The notes below the pieces were generated by a model. The model saw nothing but the letters and a program-made list of their open reading frames with translations. It ran no database searches and was not told where the DNA came from. Shown in pieces: positions 30,113-41,098 of a DNA stretch of 64,000 nt. Made by a program: the position numbers and the translations under genes. Position 1 is the first letter of the stretch. Each line of letters starts with the position of its first letter. Source of the DNA: Mycobacterium interjectum (GTDB lineage: Bacteria > Actinomycetota > Actinomycetes > Mycobacteriales > Mycobacteriaceae). Location: contig LQPB01000032.1 of NCBI GenBank assembly GCA_002102225.1, positions 62,001-126,000 of the forward strand, in the 5' to 3' direction.

Positions 30113-31326
30113 CACGCGGTACCGCGCGCGGCCGGCGCTTCCCGGTCGGCCACCGCGCGCTGGTAGGACTCGATGTTGCGGCGGGTCTCGGTCAGGGAGT
30201 CGCCGCCGAACTTCTCCAGCGCCGCGCGGGCCAGCACCAGCGCCACCATGGTCTCGACGACGACCCCGGCGGCCGGCACCGCGCACACGTCCGAGCGCTG
30301 ATGGATGGCGACGGCCTCGTCGCCGGTCGCCATGTCGACGGTGGCCAGCGCCCGCGGGACGGTGGAAATGGGTTTCATCGCGGCCCGCACCCGCAGCGGC
30401 TGCCCGTTGGTCATGCCGCCTTCCAGCCCGCCGGCCCGGTTGGTGGAACGGATGACGCCGTCGGGTCCCGGGTACATCTCGTCGTGCGCGCGGCTGCCGC
30501 GGCGCCGCGCGGTCTCAAAACCGTCGCCGATCTCGACGCCCTTGATGGCCTGGATGCCCATGACGGCGGCGGCCAGCTGGCTGTCGAGGCGGTTGTCGCC
30601 GCTGGTGAACGAGCCCAGCCCCACCGGCAGGCCCAGCGCCACCACCTCGACGACGCCGCCGAGGGTGTCGCCGTCCTTCTTGGCGGCCTCGATCTCGGCG
30701 ATCATGGCCGCTTCGGCGGCCTTGTCGAACGCGCGCACCGGGCTGTCGTCGATGGCGGCCAGGTCCGCGGGTGCAGGCGGGGGGCCGTCGTACGGCGCCG
30801 ACGGGCCGATGGAGACGACGTGCGAGAGCACCTCGACGCCGAGCGCCTGGCGCAGGAACGACCGCGCGATGGTCCCGGCCGCGACGCGGGCGGCCGTCTC
30901 CCGGGCGCTGGCCCGCTCCAGCACCGGCCGGGCGTCGTCGAAGCCGTACTTGAGCATCCCCGCGTAGTCGGCGTGACCGGGCCGCGGCCGGGTCAGGGGT
31001 TCGTTGCGGGCCGAGCTTTCCAGGTTCGCCAGCTCGCTTGGGTCGACGGGGTCGGTGGCCATCACCGTTTCCCACTTCGGCCACTCGGTGTTGCCGATCT
31101 CGACGGCGATGGGCCCACCCAGCGTGACGCCGTGGCGTATCCCGGACAGGATGGTCACCGCGTCGCGCTCGAACTTCATCCGCGCGCCGCGGCCGTAGCC
31201 GAGGCGGCGCCGGGCCAGCTGGTCGGCGATGTCGGTGGAGGTGACCTCGACGCCGGCGACCATGCCCTCGACCACGGCGACCAGCGCGCGGCCATGCGAT
31301 TCTCCGGCGGTGATCCAGCGCAACAC
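30112..31326 (-). CDS. aroC: Chorismate synthase
   Basis: Converts EPSP to chorismate using reduced FMN, the last common step of aromatic synthesis. The 404-residue protein starts [21 protein letters not shown], and has [35 protein letters not shown] and [22 protein letters not shown] 31326 is the start that matches the conserved N-terminus. Called aroF in older M. tuberculosis annotation. Confidence 0.98.
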
Positions 31327-31346
31327 CCGGCTATTCTCCCACGGCC

Positions 31347-31760
31347 TCAGCCCAGGACGGCCAGGCCCACGGCCCCGGCGGTGGCCAGGCACATCGCCGG
31401 GCCGTGGGGCAGCGTGCGCGCGCCACGCACCGCCCCGACCAGCGCCGTCAGCAGCGGCGCGCCGAGTGCGGCCAGGAACCACACCGGCGCGCCGAAGCAA
31501 CCGGCGAGCCCGCCCAGCCCGATCGCCAGCTTGACGTCACCGGCTCCCATCGCCGCTGGCACCGGCAGGTGCACCAGCAGGTACGTCCCGCTCAGCGCGG
31601 CCGCCCCGGCGATCGCGGGTGGCCCGTGACCCGTCGCGGCGGCGCCCAGCAGGATGACCGCCGCCCCCGGCAGCGTCAGCACGTTGGGCAGCCGGCGTTG
31701 CCGGACGTCGTAGCAGCTCAGCGCGCACATCCACAGCAACACCACCGCCCCGGCCGCCAT
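31347..31760 (-). CDS. A24 prepilin peptidase-like membrane protein (Rv2551c-like)
   Basis: A 137-residue integral membrane aspartic protease of the type IV prepilin peptidase family, catalytic half only. The two active-site Asp are in [11 protein letters not shown] (about residue 15) and MGAGDVKLA (about residue 67). Five to six helices are predicted. Such peptidases trim Flp/Tad-type pilins in the membrane, and mycobacteria carry a tad-like locus elsewhere. It lies between aroE and aroC on the same strand, 20 bases from aroC, so it is expressed with shikimate genes. Confidence 0.87.
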   Translation of the reverse strand: MAAGAVVLLWMCALSCYDVRQRRLPNVLTLPGAAVILLGAAATGHGPPAIAGAAALSGTYLLVHLPVPAAMGAGDVKLAIGLGGLAGCFGAPVWFLAALGAPLLTALVGAVRGARTLPHGPAMCLATAGAVGLAVLG

Positions 31761-31771
31761 GTCGCGGCACG

Positions 31772-32545
31772 TTAACCCAGTGCGGCCTCCATCGCCGCTC
31801 GCGGGGCGGGCAGCCCGGTGAACTGCTCGACCTGGGAAAAGGCCTGGTGCAGCAGCATCCGCAGGCCGTTGATCACCCGGCCGCCGGCGGCGGCCACCGC
31901 GGCGGCCAGCGGCGTGGGCCAGGGGTCGTAGACGGCGTCCAGCAGCACCGGGATCGGGGCCAGCGTGGCGGCATACCGCGCGGCCACGTCCGCGGGAAGG
32001 GTGCTGACCAGCACCTGTGCGGCCGCGACCGCGCCGGCGAGCTCGTCGCTGTCCAGGCCGCGAAACCGGGTCTCGACGCCGAGCCGGTTGCCGAGATCCA
32101 CCAGCCGGGCGGCCTTGTCCGGGTCGCGCGCCACGACCGTGATGCCGGTGACGCCCAGGCCGGCCAGGCCCACCACGGCCGCCGGGGCGGTGCCGCCGGA
32201 TCCACAGACCAGCGCCCGTCCAGAGGCCGACCCGAGGGCCCCCGTGACGCCGTCGACGTCGGTGTTGTCGGCCCGCCAGCCCGTCGGCGTGCGCACCAGG
32301 GTGTTGGCCGACCCGACGAGCTCCGCGCGCTCGGTGCGCTCGTCGGCGAATCGCAGCGCGGCGAACTTGCCCGGCATCGTGACCGACACCCCGACCCACT
32401 CCGGCCCGAAGCCGCCGACCACGCCGGCCAGCTCCTCGGCCCCGCAGTCGATGCGCTCGTAGGTCCAGTCGTCCAGGCCCAGCGCGCGGTAGGCGGCCAG
32501 GTGCAAATCCGGGGACTTCGAGTGGGCGATGGGGCGCCCGAGCAC
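31772..32545 (-). CDS. aroE: Shikimate dehydrogenase
   Basis: NADPH-dependent reduction of 3-dehydroshikimate to shikimate. A 257-residue protein with the substrate-binding LGRPIAHSKSPDLH, catalytic Lys in VSVTMPGKFAA, NTLVR, and a nucleotide-binding Rossmann loop VCGSGGTAPAAV. GTG 32545 is chosen because a perfect AGGAGG (32557-32552 on this strand) lies 6 bases upstream, overlapping the mltG stop codon. Confidence 0.96.
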   Translation of the reverse strand: MLGRPIAHSKSPDLHLAAYRALGLDDWTYERIDCGAEELAGVVGGFGPEWVGVSVTMPGKFAALRFADERTERAELVGSANTLVRTPTGWRADNTDVDGVTGALGSASGRALVCGSGGTAPAAVVGLAGLGVTGITVVARDPDKAARLVDLGNRLGVETRFRGLDSDELAGAVAAAQVLVSTLPADVAARYAATLAPIPVLLDAVYDPWPTPLAAAVAAAGGRVINGLRMLLHQAFSQVEQFTGLPAPRAAMEAALG

Positions 32546-32555
32546 CCCCGCCCTC

Positions 32556-33809
32556 CTAGCGGGCCGAGTCGAGGACACCGTTGCGCTTAGCCAGCTCGAT
32601 ATTGGCCAAATGCTGCTGATAATCCTTCGTGAACAGCGTCGTGCCCTGGGCATCGATGGTGACGAAGTACAGCCAGTCCCCCGGCTCGGGATGCTCGGCC
32701 GCGCGCAGCGCGTCGACGCCGGGCGAGCAGATCGCCGTGGCCGGCAGGCCCTGGGACACGTAGGTGTTCCACGGAGTCCGCTGGCCGCGGTCGGCGTCGG
32801 TGGTCGCGACCTCGCGGCGATCCAGCGGATAGTTCACGGTCGAGTCGAACTCCAGCGTGTGGTGGGCGTGCAGCCGGTTGTAGATGACCTGTGCCACCTT
32901 CGGGAAGTCCTGGGTGTTGGATTCCTGCTGCACCAGCGAGGCGACCACCAGGATGTCGTACGGCGACAGGCCCATGGCCTGCGCGGAGTCCACCAGACCC
33001 GACTTCGCGTACTCCACGGCGCCCGCGCTGATCAGGGTCGTCAGGATGCTCTCGGCCGACGCCGAGGGATCGACGTTGAAGGTCCCCGGCGCGATCAGGC
33101 CCTCGATGCGGCGATGGTCCTTGCCCAGCTCGGTGACCGGCTCGACCGCCCACGGCGGCACCGCCAGGGTCGTCGGCGCGCTGTTGGAGGCCGCCGCGCG
33201 CAGGTCGTCCACCGAGACGCAGCGCTTGTTGCCGTCGAGGTCCACGCAGGTGGCGCGGGAGATCAGCGCGAAGATGCCGGGGTTGACCACGTTGGTCTTC
33301 ATGTCCGTGGTGTCGTCGAGCTGACGGCCCTCGGGGATGACGAGCCGCCCCACCCGGCTGCTCGGGTCGGCCAGCCGCGCGACCGCGTTGGCCGCCGGGA
33401 TTTCGGTGCGCATCCGGTAGAAGCCGGGCTGGATCGAGTTGATCGCGGCGTTGCCGTGCGCGGCGTTGACGAACGCACGCACCGTGGCGACCACGCCCTG
33501 GGTGTGCAGCGTCTCCCCGACCATCGTCGTCGAGTCGCCGGATTGGATCTGAATGACGATGTCGCGCTTGCCGTCTCCGGTGTAGTCGTCGCCGGAGCCG
33601 AACACCGTGTTCCACAGCCTGGTCCCGACGAAGACGGCGACGACCGCGATGACGACGAGCACCACCAGGGTGACCCGGCCGGCGACGCGGCGCCGGTTCT
33701 TGCGCTGTTCGTTACGCCGGCGCGCGCCACGGTCGACGCGGCTCATCCGGCGCCGGGGCGGCCCGACCTCGCTGGGCTCGGCGCGTTCGCGCCGCGCGCT
33801 GTCAACCAT
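32556..33809 (-). CDS. mltG: Endolytic murein transglycosylase MltG
   Basis: A 417-residue single-span membrane protein (helix about 45-63, [20 protein letters not shown]) with a YceG catalytic region outside the membrane. The conserved Glu is in [19 protein letters not shown], followed by [15 protein letters not shown]. It cuts nascent glycan strands and is thought to set glycan length. The N-terminus is basic and cytoplasmic. It overlaps ruvX by 8 bases and matches Rv2553c in position. Confidence 0.95.
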   Translation of the reverse strand: MVDSARRERAEPSEVGPPRRRMSRVDRGARRRNEQRKNRRRVAGRVTLVVLVVIAVVAVFVGTRLWNTVFGSGDDYTGDGKRDIVIQIQSGDSTTMVGETLHTQGVVATVRAFVNAAHGNAAINSIQPGFYRMRTEIPAANAVARLADPSSRVGRLVIPEGRQLDDTTDMKTNVVNPGIFALISRATCVDLDGNKRCVSVDDLRAAASNSAPTTLAVPPWAVEPVTELGKDHRRIEGLIAPGTFNVDPSASAESILTTLISAGAVEYAKSGLVDSAQAMGLSPYDILVVASLVQQESNTQDFPKVAQVIYNRLHAHHTLEFDSTVNYPLDRREVATTDADRGQRTPWNTYVSQGLPATAICSPGVDALRAAEHPEPGDWLYFVTIDAQGTTLFTKDYQQHLANIELAKRNGVLDSAR

Positions 33810-34293
33810 GGCCGGCTCCCCGGCGCTGGTCGAGCCAGCTCTGCAGGATCGCCACCGCCGCCGCCTGGTCGATCACCGACCGCTGCTGCTTGGCCCGCAC
33901 GCCCGCGGCCCGCAGCGACCTCTGGGCGCTCACGGTGGTCAACCGCTCGTCGGCCAGCCGCACCGGGACGGGCGCGATCCGCCGCCCCAACGCCTCGGCG
34001 AGCTCGATCGCGTCCCGGGCCGACGGCCCGGTCCGGTCGGCCAGCGTCCGCGGCAATCCGACGATCACCTCGACGGCCTCCAGCTCGGCGGCGAGCTCGG
34101 CCAGCCGGCGCAGGTGCCGCCCGGAGCGGTCGCGGCGCACGGTTTCCACCGGGGTCGCCAGGATGCCGTCGGGATCGCTGGCGGCCACGCCGATGCGCAC
34201 GCTGCCGACGTCGACGCCCAGCCGCCGCCCCCGCCCGCGGTCCTGATCAGGATCGCCGGGCCGGTCGGGGAGGCGGTGCTGTGTCAAGACCAC
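33802..34293 (-). CDS. ruvX: Putative pre-16S rRNA nuclease / Holliday junction resolvase (YqgF)
   Basis: A 163-residue RNase H-fold protein with [16 protein letters not shown] (first catalytic Asp), [15 protein letters not shown], and [13 protein letters not shown] with further acidic residues. The family processes 16S rRNA 5' ends and was proposed as a resolvase. GTG 34293 immediately follows the alaS TGA, so it relies on read-through from alaS. Confidence 0.94.
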   Translation of the reverse strand: MVLTQHRLPDRPGDPDQDRGRGRRLGVDVGSVRIGVAASDPDGILATPVETVRRDRSGRHLRRLAELAAELEAVEVIVGLPRTLADRTGPSARDAIELAEALGRRIAPVPVRLADERLTTVSAQRSLRAAGVRAKQQRSVIDQAAAVAILQSWLDQRRGAGHG

Positions 34294-37008
34294 TCAACCG
34301 ACCCGCGCTATCGCCCTGCGCACTGCAGCAAGCGCGGCGTCAATGCCCGCCGGATTTTTTCCGGAACCCTGCGCCAGGTCGGCCTTGCCGCCGCCGCGGC
34401 CGTCGACTTCCGCGGCCAGCTCCTTGACCAGGTCGTTGGCGCTGATCCCGAGATCCTGGGCGGCTGAATTGGCGGCAACCACGTAGGGCACCGTCCCGCC
34501 GTCGCCCTCGGCTATCAGCGCCACCACCGCCGGGTCCTGGCCCAGCTTGCCGCGAATGTCGCCCACCAGGGAACGCAGGTCGGCCGCGGTCATCCCGCTC
34601 GATATCCGCTGCGCCACCACACGCACGTTACCGATCCGCTCCGCGCCGGCCGCGGCGTCGGTCGCGGCGGCGCGGGCGCTCGCCAGGCGGGCGCGTTCGA
34701 GTTCCTTCTCGGCGGCCTTGAGGCGGTCGACCAGGTTGGCCACCCGGGCCGGCACCTCGTCGGACGGCACCTTCAGCGACGACGCCAGCCCGGCCATCAG
34801 CGCGCGCTCCTTGGCCAGGTGCCGGAACGACTCCAGCCCGACGTAGGCCTCCACCCGGCGCACCCCCGAGCCGATCGACGACTCGCCCAGGATGGTCACC
34901 GGGCCGATCTGCGCCGAGTTGTGCACGTGGGTGCCGCCGCACAGCTCGAGGGAGAACGGGCCGCCGATCTCCACCACCCGCACCTCGTCGGGGTAGGCCT
35001 CGCCGAAGAGCGCCATCGCCCCCATCGCCTTGGCCTTCTCCAACTTCTCGGTGAAGGTGTGCACCTCGAAGTCGGCCTGCACGGCCTCGTTGGTGACCTC
35101 TTGGATTTGTGAGCTCTGGGTGTCCGTTAACGGCCCCTGCCAGTTGAAGTCGAACCGCAAATAACCCGGCCTGTTCAGCGATCCGGCCTGAACGGCGTTG
35201 GGCCCCAGCACTTGTCGCAGCGCGGCGTGCACCATGTGGGTGCCCGAATGCCCCTGGGTGGCGCCCCGGCGCCAGCCCGGGTCCACCGCCGCGACGACGG
35301 TGTCGCCCTCCACGAATTCCCCGGACTCCACGTTGACCCGGTGCACCCACAGCGTTTTGGCGATCTTCTGCACGTCGGTGACGGCCGCGCGGGCGCTTTC
35401 GTTGGCGCCGGTTCCGCTGATGCTGCCCTCGTCGGCGATCTGGCCACCCGATTCGGCGTAGAGCGGGGTGCGGTCCAGCACCAGTTCGACCCGGGCCGCG
35501 CCCCCGTCCCCCTGCAGACCGTGTGCGACCACCGGCACCCGCTTGCCGTCGGCGAAGATCCCCAAAATCCTTGCCTCGGAAGTCAACTCGTCGAACCCGG
35601 TGAACTCGGTGGGCCCGGCGTCGACCAGCTCGCGGTAGGCGCTCAGGTCGGCGTGCGCGTGCTTGCGCGCGGCGGCGTCGGCCTTGGCGCGCTGGCGCTG
35701 CTGGAGCATCAGCTCGTGAAAGCCCGCCTGGTCGACCTGCAAACCGGCCTCGGAGGCCATCTCCAGCGTGAGCTCGATCGGGAACCCGTAGGTGTCGTGC
35801 AGGGTGAACGCGTCGGAGCCCGAAACCTGTCTGGCGCCCGATGATTTCGTCGCGCTGACCACCTCGTCGAACAGCCGCGAGCCCGACGACAGCGTCCGGT
35901 TGAAGGCCGTCTCCTCGGCCACGGCGATCCGCCGGATCCGGTCGAAGTCGGTGACGAGTTCGGGATACGACGGGCCCATCGAGTCCCGCACGGTGGCCAT
36001 CAGGTCGCCGACGATCGGGTCCTCGATGCCCAGCAGCTTGGCCGACCGGATCACCCGGCGCAGCAGCCGGCGCAGCACGTAGCCGCGCCCGTCGTTGCCG
36101 GGGCTCACGCCGTCGCCGATCAGGATCGCCGCGGTGCGGCTGTGGTCGGCGATAATGCGGTATCGGACGTTGTTGGCGTGGTTGCCTTCCGCGTCCTCGG
36201 GGTCATAGCCGCGCGGCGCGCGCGTCGCGACCAGATCGATGATCGGCCGCAGCAGGTCGGTCTCGTAGACGTTGTGCACGCCCTGCAGGACCAGCGCGAT
36301 CCGCTCGACGCCCATGCCGGTGTCGATGTTCTTGCGCGGCAACGGCCCGAGGATGGCGTAGTCCTCCTTGGTGGAGCCCTCGCCGCGCTCGTTCTGCATG
36401 AACACCAGGTTCCAGACCTCGAGGTAGCGGTCCTCGTTGGCGACGGGACCGCCCTCGGGGCCGAACTCGGGCCCGCGGTCGTAGTAGATCTCCGAGGACG
36501 GCCCGCACGGCCCGGGAATGCCCATCGACCAGTAATTGTCGGCCATGCCGCGGCGCTGGATCCGCTCGGCGGGCAGCCCGGCGATCTCCTGCCAGAGCGC
36601 CACGGCCTCGTCGTCGTCGTGAAACACGGTGGCCCACAGCCGATTCGGGTCCAGGCCGTAGCCGCCGTCGGCGATGGGATCGGTCAGCAGCGACCAGGCC
36701 AGCTCGATGGCGCGGCGCTTGAAGTAGTCGCCGAAGGAGAAGTTGCCGGCCATCTGGAAGAAGGTGTTGTGCCGGGTGGTGATGCCCACCTCGTCGATGT
36801 CGGGGGTGCGGATGCACTTCTGGATGCTGGTGGCCGTCGCGTACGGCGGAGTGCGCGCGCCCAGGAAGAACGGCACGAACTGAACCATGCCGGCGTTGAC
36901 GAACAGCAGGTTGGGGTCGTCGAGGATCACCGATGCGCTCGGCACCTCGGTGTGGCCCGCCTTCACGAAATGATCGAGGAATCGCTTCCTGATCTCGTGT
37001 GTCTGCAC
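34294..37008 (-). CDS. alaS: Alanyl-tRNA synthetase
   Basis: Charges tRNA-Ala. The 904-residue class II synthetase has catalytic motifs near the N-terminus ([33 protein letters not shown]), the tRNA-recognition region, an editing domain with zinc ligands in [14 protein letters not shown] and [10 protein letters not shown], and a C-terminal DHHA1 domain ([12 protein letters not shown]). Full length. First gene of the minus-strand block alaS-ruvX-mltG-aroE, starting 62 bases after the yjbQ-like gene. Confidence 0.98.
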   Translation of the reverse strand: MQTHEIRKRFLDHFVKAGHTEVPSASVILDDPNLLFVNAGMVQFVPFFLGARTPPYATATSIQKCIRTPDIDEVGITTRHNTFFQMAGNFSFGDYFKRRAIELAWSLLTDPIADGGYGLDPNRLWATVFHDDDEAVALWQEIAGLPAERIQRRGMADNYWSMGIPGPCGPSSEIYYDRGPEFGPEGGPVANEDRYLEVWNLVFMQNERGEGSTKEDYAILGPLPRKNIDTGMGVERIALVLQGVHNVYETDLLRPIIDLVATRAPRGYDPEDAEGNHANNVRYRIIADHSRTAAILIGDGVSPGNDGRGYVLRRLLRRVIRSAKLLGIEDPIVGDLMATVRDSMGPSYPELVTDFDRIRRIAVAEETAFNRTLSSGSRLFDEVVSATKSSGARQVSGSDAFTLHDTYGFPIELTLEMASEAGLQVDQAGFHELMLQQRQRAKADAAARKHAHADLSAYRELVDAGPTEFTGFDELTSEARILGIFADGKRVPVVAHGLQGDGGAARVELVLDRTPLYAESGGQIADEGSISGTGANESARAAVTDVQKIAKTLWVHRVNVESGEFVEGDTVVAAVDPGWRRGATQGHSGTHMVHAALRQVLGPNAVQAGSLNRPGYLRFDFNWQGPLTDTQSSQIQEVTNEAVQADFEVHTFTEKLEKAKAMGAMALFGEAYPDEVRVVEIGGPFSLELCGGTHVHNSAQIGPVTILGESSIGSGVRRVEAYVGLESFRHLAKERALMAGLASSLKVPSDEVPARVANLVDRLKAAEKELERARLASARAAATDAAAGAERIGNVRVVAQRISSGMTAADLRSLVGDIRGKLGQDPAVVALIAEGDGGTVPYVVAANSAAQDLGISANDLVKELAAEVDGRGGGKADLAQGSGKNPAGIDAALAAVRRAIARVG

Positions 37009-37070
37009 TTCTGGTCCGCTTCTTCCTGTTGCGTCGACTTGCCCTGATCGGGGATTCCCAGCCTAGACAG

Positions 37071-37472
37071 CTAGCCCTCCAGGAAGCTCAACCGCACCGA
37101 CCGCCGCGGGTTGTCCCGGTTGAGGTCGACCAGCACGATGCTTTGCCAGGTGCCCAGCTGGGGGTCGCCGCTGGCGACCGGCACCGTCACCGACGGCGCG
37201 ACGATCGCCGGCAGCACATGGTCGGCCCCGTGGCCGGCCGAGCCGTGCGCGTGCCGGTAGCGGTCGTCGCGCGGCAACAGCCGTTCCAGCGTGTCCACCA
37301 GGTCGTCGTCGGAGCCGGCGCCGGTCTCGATGATCGCGACCCCGGCCGTCGCGTGCGGGACGAACACGTTGCACAGGCCGTCGCCGTAGCTGAAGCAGAA
37401 CCGGCGCACCGCGTCGGTCAGGTCGACGATGCGGCGGCGCGCGGTGTCCACCTCCAGCACATCGGTATGCAC
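37071..37472 (-). CDS. YjbQ / UPF0047 family protein (Rv2556c-like)
   Basis: A 133-residue protein with the family signature NVFVPHATAGVAIIET and the metal-binding histidines in HGSAGHGADHVLPAIV, ending with GTWQSIVLVDLNRDNPRRSV. Some members have thiamin phosphate synthase activity in vitro, but the physiological role is unsettled. ATG 37472. It lies on the same strand as alaS and just upstream of it, as in M. tuberculosis. Confidence 0.88.
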   Translation of the reverse strand: MHTDVLEVDTARRRIVDLTDAVRRFCFSYGDGLCNVFVPHATAGVAIIETGAGSDDDLVDTLERLLPRDDRYRHAHGSAGHGADHVLPAIVAPSVTVPVASGDPQLGTWQSIVLVDLNRDNPRRSVRLSFLEG

Positions 37473-37557
37473 CCGATCCAGCCTACGGCCAGGTCAGCCG
37501 CACCGGCCAATCGTTTGTGAGGGCGCCCACACCCGCGACGGCCATTGCGGCGGATCA

Positions 37558-37601
37558 CCTCCTAGGAGGAAGGTATTCGGTGGGGCCGGTGGCTCCACCG
37601 G
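37558..37601 (+). promoter_or_regulatory. Palindrome and hairpin in the Rv2557-like leader region
   Basis: CCTCCTAGGAGG (37558-37569) is a perfect 12-bp palindrome joining an anti-Shine-Dalgarno to a Shine-Dalgarno. CCGGTGG-CT-CCACCGG (37586-37601) is a second perfect inverted repeat 16 bases later. Both lie upstream of the start at 37641, which has its own GGGAGG site. They could form a structured leader; which strand is transcribed here is not established. Confidence 0.5.
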
Positions 37602-37640
37602 GCCCGGTGAGATACAAGCCCCGACACGGGAGGCTCGACC

Positions 37641-38264
37641 ATGTACGCACGTTCCACCACCATCCAGGCCCAACCCCTTTCGCTCGACATCGGCATCGCC
37701 CACGTTCGCGACGTCGTCATGCCGGCGCTGCAGGAGATGAACGGCTACGTCGGGTTGTCGTTGCTGGTGGACCGCCAGTCCGGCAGATGCATCGCCACCA
37801 GCGCCTGGCAGACCATCGAGACGATGCGCGCCAGCGCCGAGCGGGTGGCGCCGGTACGGGATCGGGCCGCGTTGATGTTCGACGGCAGCGCCAAGGTCGA
37901 AGAGTGGGACATCACCTTGCTGCACCGCGACCACCGCTCGCAGGAGGGGGCGTGCGTGCGGGCGACCTGGCTCAAGGTGGTGCCGGACCAGCTGAGCCGT
38001 TCGCTGGACTTCTACCGGATGGCGGTGCTCCCGGAGCTGGAGAGCCTCGATGGCTTCTGCAGCGCCAGCCTGATGGTCGACCACCCCGCGTGCCGCCGGG
38101 CGGTGTCCTGCTCGACGTTCGACAGCATGGACGCGATGGCCCGCAACCGCGACCGCGCCACCGAGTTGCGCAGCAGGCGCGTCCGCGACCTGGGCGCCGA
38201 GGTGGTGGACGTGGCCGAGTTCGAGCTGGCGATCGCCCACCTGCGGGTGCCCGAGCTGGTCTGA
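37641..38264 (+). CDS. Rv2557/Rv2558-like stress protein, two-domain ABM-like fold
   Basis: A 207-residue protein made of two similar halves (about 1-100 and 101-207), each of the dimeric alpha-beta barrel type seen in antibiotic-biosynthesis monooxygenase-like proteins: [21 protein letters not shown] in the first and [21 protein letters not shown] in the second. M. tuberculosis has a tandem pair, Rv2557 and Rv2558, linked to starvation; only one copy is present here. ATG 37641 follows GGGAGG by 7 bases. The biochemical role is unknown. Confidence 0.85.
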   Translation: MYARSTTIQAQPLSLDIGIAHVRDVVMPALQEMNGYVGLSLLVDRQSGRCIATSAWQTIETMRASAERVAPVRDRAALMFDGSAKVEEWDITLLHRDHRSQEGACVRATWLKVVPDQLSRSLDFYRMAVLPELESLDGFCSASLMVDHPACRRAVSCSTFDSMDAMARNRDRATELRSRRVRDLGAEVVDVAEFELAIAHLRVPELV

Positions 38265-38281
38265 TCGCCGAGGCAGTTTTC

Positions 38282-38378
38282 GCGTGTGCAACCACGGCTT
38301 TCGGTGTGCGTTCATGCCGGGAATTCCGCGAAATCCGCGCCCTCGATGCACACCGAAAGCCGTCAGCGCACACTGTGT
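38282..38378. repeat. Intergenic palindromic element between convergent genes
   Basis: ACGGCTTTCGGTGTGC (38294-38309) has a perfect 16-base inverted copy at 38348-38363 across a 38-base spacer. Outside each arm, after four unpaired bases, GTGTGC and its complement GCACAC repeat the symmetry. The right arm recurs near 12641-12659. It sits between the stops of two convergent genes, so it may be a small dispersed element or a bidirectional terminator. Confidence 0.8.
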
Positions 38379-38393
38379 GACCGCGGCGACTCG

Positions 38394-38732
38394 CTAGGGC
38401 AACGCGTCCCCCGGGAACCCGAGGCAGGGGTGCACCTGGTAGGTGAACACCCCGGCCGCCACGCCCGGGTCCTCGTCCATGATCGCGGCGGTCTCCTCGA
38501 CCGTCGCGGCGAACACCCCGATGCCGCACACGTCGGAGGAGTCGGTGACCGGCAGCACCACCGCCAGCACCCCGTCGTCGCGCAGGCCGAAGTTGCGCCG
38601 GCCGTGCTCCCAGATGACCCCCGGTGACGACTCGTCGCCGAACCTCGGGCCGCGCTTGAGGATCGCGACGCTGTAGGGCTTCGCGGTGGGCAGCAGCCGG
38701 CCCATCTCCTCGTCGGTAAACGTCTTCATCAT
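38394..38732 (-). CDS. YCII-related domain protein
   Basis: A 112-residue protein of the YciI-like dimeric alpha-beta barrel group: [12 protein letters not shown] at the first strand, [24 protein letters not shown], then [28 protein letters not shown]. Members may act as small enzymes or binding proteins; no substrate is known. ATG 38732 overlaps the rarA stop as ATGA, indicating co-expression with rarA. Confidence 0.82.
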   Translation of the reverse strand: MMKTFTDEEMGRLLPTAKPYSVAILKRGPRFGDESSPGVIWEHGRRNFGLRDDGVLAVVLPVTDSSDVCGIGVFAATVEETAAIMDEDPGVAAGVFTYQVHPCLGFPGDALP

Positions 38733-40078
38733 GACCGTCCCCTCTTGCGGATGATCGCGCGCAGCCGGTCCAGCCGGCCGGCCAGCTCGCGTTCGACGCC
38801 GCGGCCGGTGGGCCGATAGTAGTCCACGCCCACCAACTCATCCGGCGGATATTGTTGCGCCACAACGCCGTCGGGATCGTCGTGGGCGTACCGGTAGCCC
38901 TGGGCGTTGCCCAGCCCCGCGGCACCGGAGTAATGCCCGTCGCGCAGGTGGGGCGGCACCAGCCCGGCTTTGCCCGCCCTGATGTCGTCCATGGCCGCCG
39001 CCAGCGCGGTGGTGACCGCGTTCGACTTCGCCGCGGTGGCCAGGTGGATGGTGGCGTGCGCCAGCGTCAGCTGGGCCTCGGGCATGCCGATCAGCTGCAC
39101 GGTCTGGGCGGCGGCGACCGCGGTCGGCAGCGCGGTGGGGTCGGCCAGGCCGATGTCCTCGCTGGCCAGGATCATCAGCCGGCGCGCGACGAACCGCGGG
39201 TCCTCCCCGGCGATGAGCATGCGGGCCAGATAGTGCAGCGCCGCGTCGACGTCGGAGCCGCGCACCGACTTGATGAAGGCGCTGATGACGTCGTAGTGCT
39301 GGTCGCCGTCGCGGTCGTAGCGCACCGCGGCCTTGTCCAGGGACTGCTCGATGGTCTCGACGCTGACGGCGTCGCCGGCCTCGGCCGCGACCTCCAGCGC
39401 GGTCAGGGCCCGGCGGGCGTCGCCCGCGCCCAGCTGCACCAGCAGGTCGACGGCCTCGGGCGCGACGGCGACCTTCCCGCCCAGTCCGCGCGGGTCGTCG
39501 ACGGCGCGCTGGACGACGGCGCGGACGTCGTCGGGCGTCAGCGGTCGCAACTGCAGGATCAGCGACCGCGACAGCAGCGGCGCCACCACGGAGAACGACG
39601 GGTTTTCGGTGGTCGCGGCCACCAGCAGCACCACCCGGTTCTCCACCGCGGACAGCAGCGCGTCCTGCTGGGTCTTGGAGAACCGGTGCACCTCGTCGAT
39701 GAACAGGACGGTCTGCTCGCCGGACAGCAGCGCCCGGCGCGCGACGTCGATGACGGCCCGGACCTCCTTTACCCCGGCCGACAGCGCCGAGAGCGCCTCG
39801 AACCGGCGGCCGGTGGCCTGCGAGATCAGCGCGGCCAGCGTCGTCTTCCCGCTGCCCGGCGGGCCGTACAGGATGACCGACGCCATGCCCGAGCCCTCCA
39901 CCAGGCGGCGCAGCGGCGATCCGGGCGTCAGCAGGTGGTCCTGGCCCACCACCTCGTCCAGCGACGCCGGCCGCATCCGCACGGCCAGAGGCGCACCGGC
40001 CGACACGCCCAGGCCGTGGTCGGTTGTCTGCGGTGCGCCGGGGAGGTCAAACAGACCGTCGGCCACGGTTTTAGGCAT
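38729..40078 (-). CDS. rarA: Replication-associated recombination protein RarA (MgsA)
   Basis: A 449-residue AAA+ ATPase acting at stalled replication forks. Walker A is [14 protein letters not shown], Walker B is [18 protein letters not shown], sensor 1 is ATTENPSF, followed by the MgsA C-terminal tetramerisation region ([17 protein letters not shown]). Matches Rv2559c. Divergent from the Rv2560-like gene and overlapping the YCII-like gene by 3 bases (38729-38731). Confidence 0.94.
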   Translation of the reverse strand: MPKTVADGLFDLPGAPQTTDHGLGVSAGAPLAVRMRPASLDEVVGQDHLLTPGSPLRRLVEGSGMASVILYGPPGSGKTTLAALISQATGRRFEALSALSAGVKEVRAVIDVARRALLSGEQTVLFIDEVHRFSKTQQDALLSAVENRVVLLVAATTENPSFSVVAPLLSRSLILQLRPLTPDDVRAVVQRAVDDPRGLGGKVAVAPEAVDLLVQLGAGDARRALTALEVAAEAGDAVSVETIEQSLDKAAVRYDRDGDQHYDVISAFIKSVRGSDVDAALHYLARMLIAGEDPRFVARRLMILASEDIGLADPTALPTAVAAAQTVQLIGMPEAQLTLAHATIHLATAAKSNAVTTALAAAMDDIRAGKAGLVPPHLRDGHYSGAAGLGNAQGYRYAHDDPDGVVAQQYPPDELVGVDYYRPTGRGVERELAGRLDRLRAIIRKRGRS

Positions 40079-40184
40079 ACCACGTCACGCCGACGGCGCG
40101 CCCCGGGCACTTATTTGCTAAGTTCCGGTTTGCCGAGTTTTGGATGCGCGTGCCCACAGGTTGAATCCAACAGCTAGGACGGAC

Positions 40185-41039
40185 ATGAGCCAGCCTCCCG
40201 AATACCCAGGCCAGAACGTCCCCAGCCAGGGCCCTCCCGGTTACCCGCCGCAGCCGGGCTACGGCGCACCGCCCGGTCCGCAGGGCCCGCAGTTCAGCGT
40301 CAGCGACGCGTTCAGCTGGGCGTGGGGCAAGTTCACCCAGAACGCCATGCCGCTGGTGGTGTCGGCCCTGATCTACGGGTTGGTGTTCGGCGCCGCCTAC
40401 GCCCTGATCCCGATCGGCGGCAGCATGGGCTCGACCACCACCACGACCAACTCCGACGGCTACGCCACCACCACGGCGAACATCAGCGCCGCCGGTCTGG
40501 CCGTCATGATCGTCGGCTACATCCTCGTCTACGCGATCGGCATCTTCGCCCAGGCCGGTTTCCTGACCGGATGTCTCGACCTCGCCGACGGGCGGCCCGT
40601 CAGCATCGGCTCGTTCTTCAAGCCGCGCAACCTCGGCATGGTGATCCTCGCCGGGATCATCGTCGGGATCCTGACCTCGATCGCCTCGGCCTGCTTCGTC
40701 CTGCCCGGCCTGATCGTGGGCCTCTTCGCGCAGTTCACCATCCCGTTCGTCATCGATCGGTCGCAGAACGCCATCGACGCGTTGAAGTCGAGCTTCTCGA
40801 CCGTCTCGTCGAACTTCGCCAACGCCCTGTTGGCGTGGCTCGTGCAGGCGGCCGCGGTCGTCGTCGGTACGGTGCTGTGCGGCGTGGGGCTGCTGGTCGG
40901 CGGGCCCGTCGCCGCGCTGGTCCTGACCTACAGCTACCGCAAGCTTTCCGGCGGCCAGGTCGTCCCGCTGGAGCAGCCGGGCGGCGGCTACCCGGCCGGA
41001 CCGCCACCCGGTCCGCCGCCGGGCCCCCAGTTCGGGTAG
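40185..41039 (+). CDS. Proline/glycine-rich multi-pass membrane protein (Rv2560-like)
   Basis: A 284-residue protein: Pro/Gly/Gln-rich N-terminal tail (1-40), about five membrane helices between residues 55 and 255 (for example LVVSALIYGLVFGAAYALIP and MVILAGIIVGILTSIASACF), and a second Pro-rich tail (PGGGYPAGPPPGPPP). This architecture matches Rv2560 and the wider actinobacterial family with Pro-rich tails. Function unknown. ATG 40185 is chosen because the Pro-rich tail begins there. Confidence 0.85.
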   Translation: MSQPPEYPGQNVPSQGPPGYPPQPGYGAPPGPQGPQFSVSDAFSWAWGKFTQNAMPLVVSALIYGLVFGAAYALIPIGGSMGSTTTTTNSDGYATTTANISAAGLAVMIVGYILVYAIGIFAQAGFLTGCLDLADGRPVSIGSFFKPRNLGMVILAGIIVGILTSIASACFVLPGLIVGLFAQFTIPFVIDRSQNAIDALKSSFSTVSSNFANALLAWLVQAAAVVVGTVLCGVGLLVGGPVAALVLTYSYRKLSGGQVVPLEQPGGGYPAGPPPGPPPGPQFG

Positions 41040-41098
41040 GCGCGGCCGCCGAATCTCGCTGCGCTGCAGCCTTGTGGCGCTTGTGATGAGATCAGCGG

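Noticed and set aside
37552..37563. Match of GGATCACCTCCT to the 3' end of 16S rRNA
   Set aside because: Only 12 bases match and no other 16S sequence is nearby, so it is not an rRNA fragment. It was kept only as part of a palindrome.
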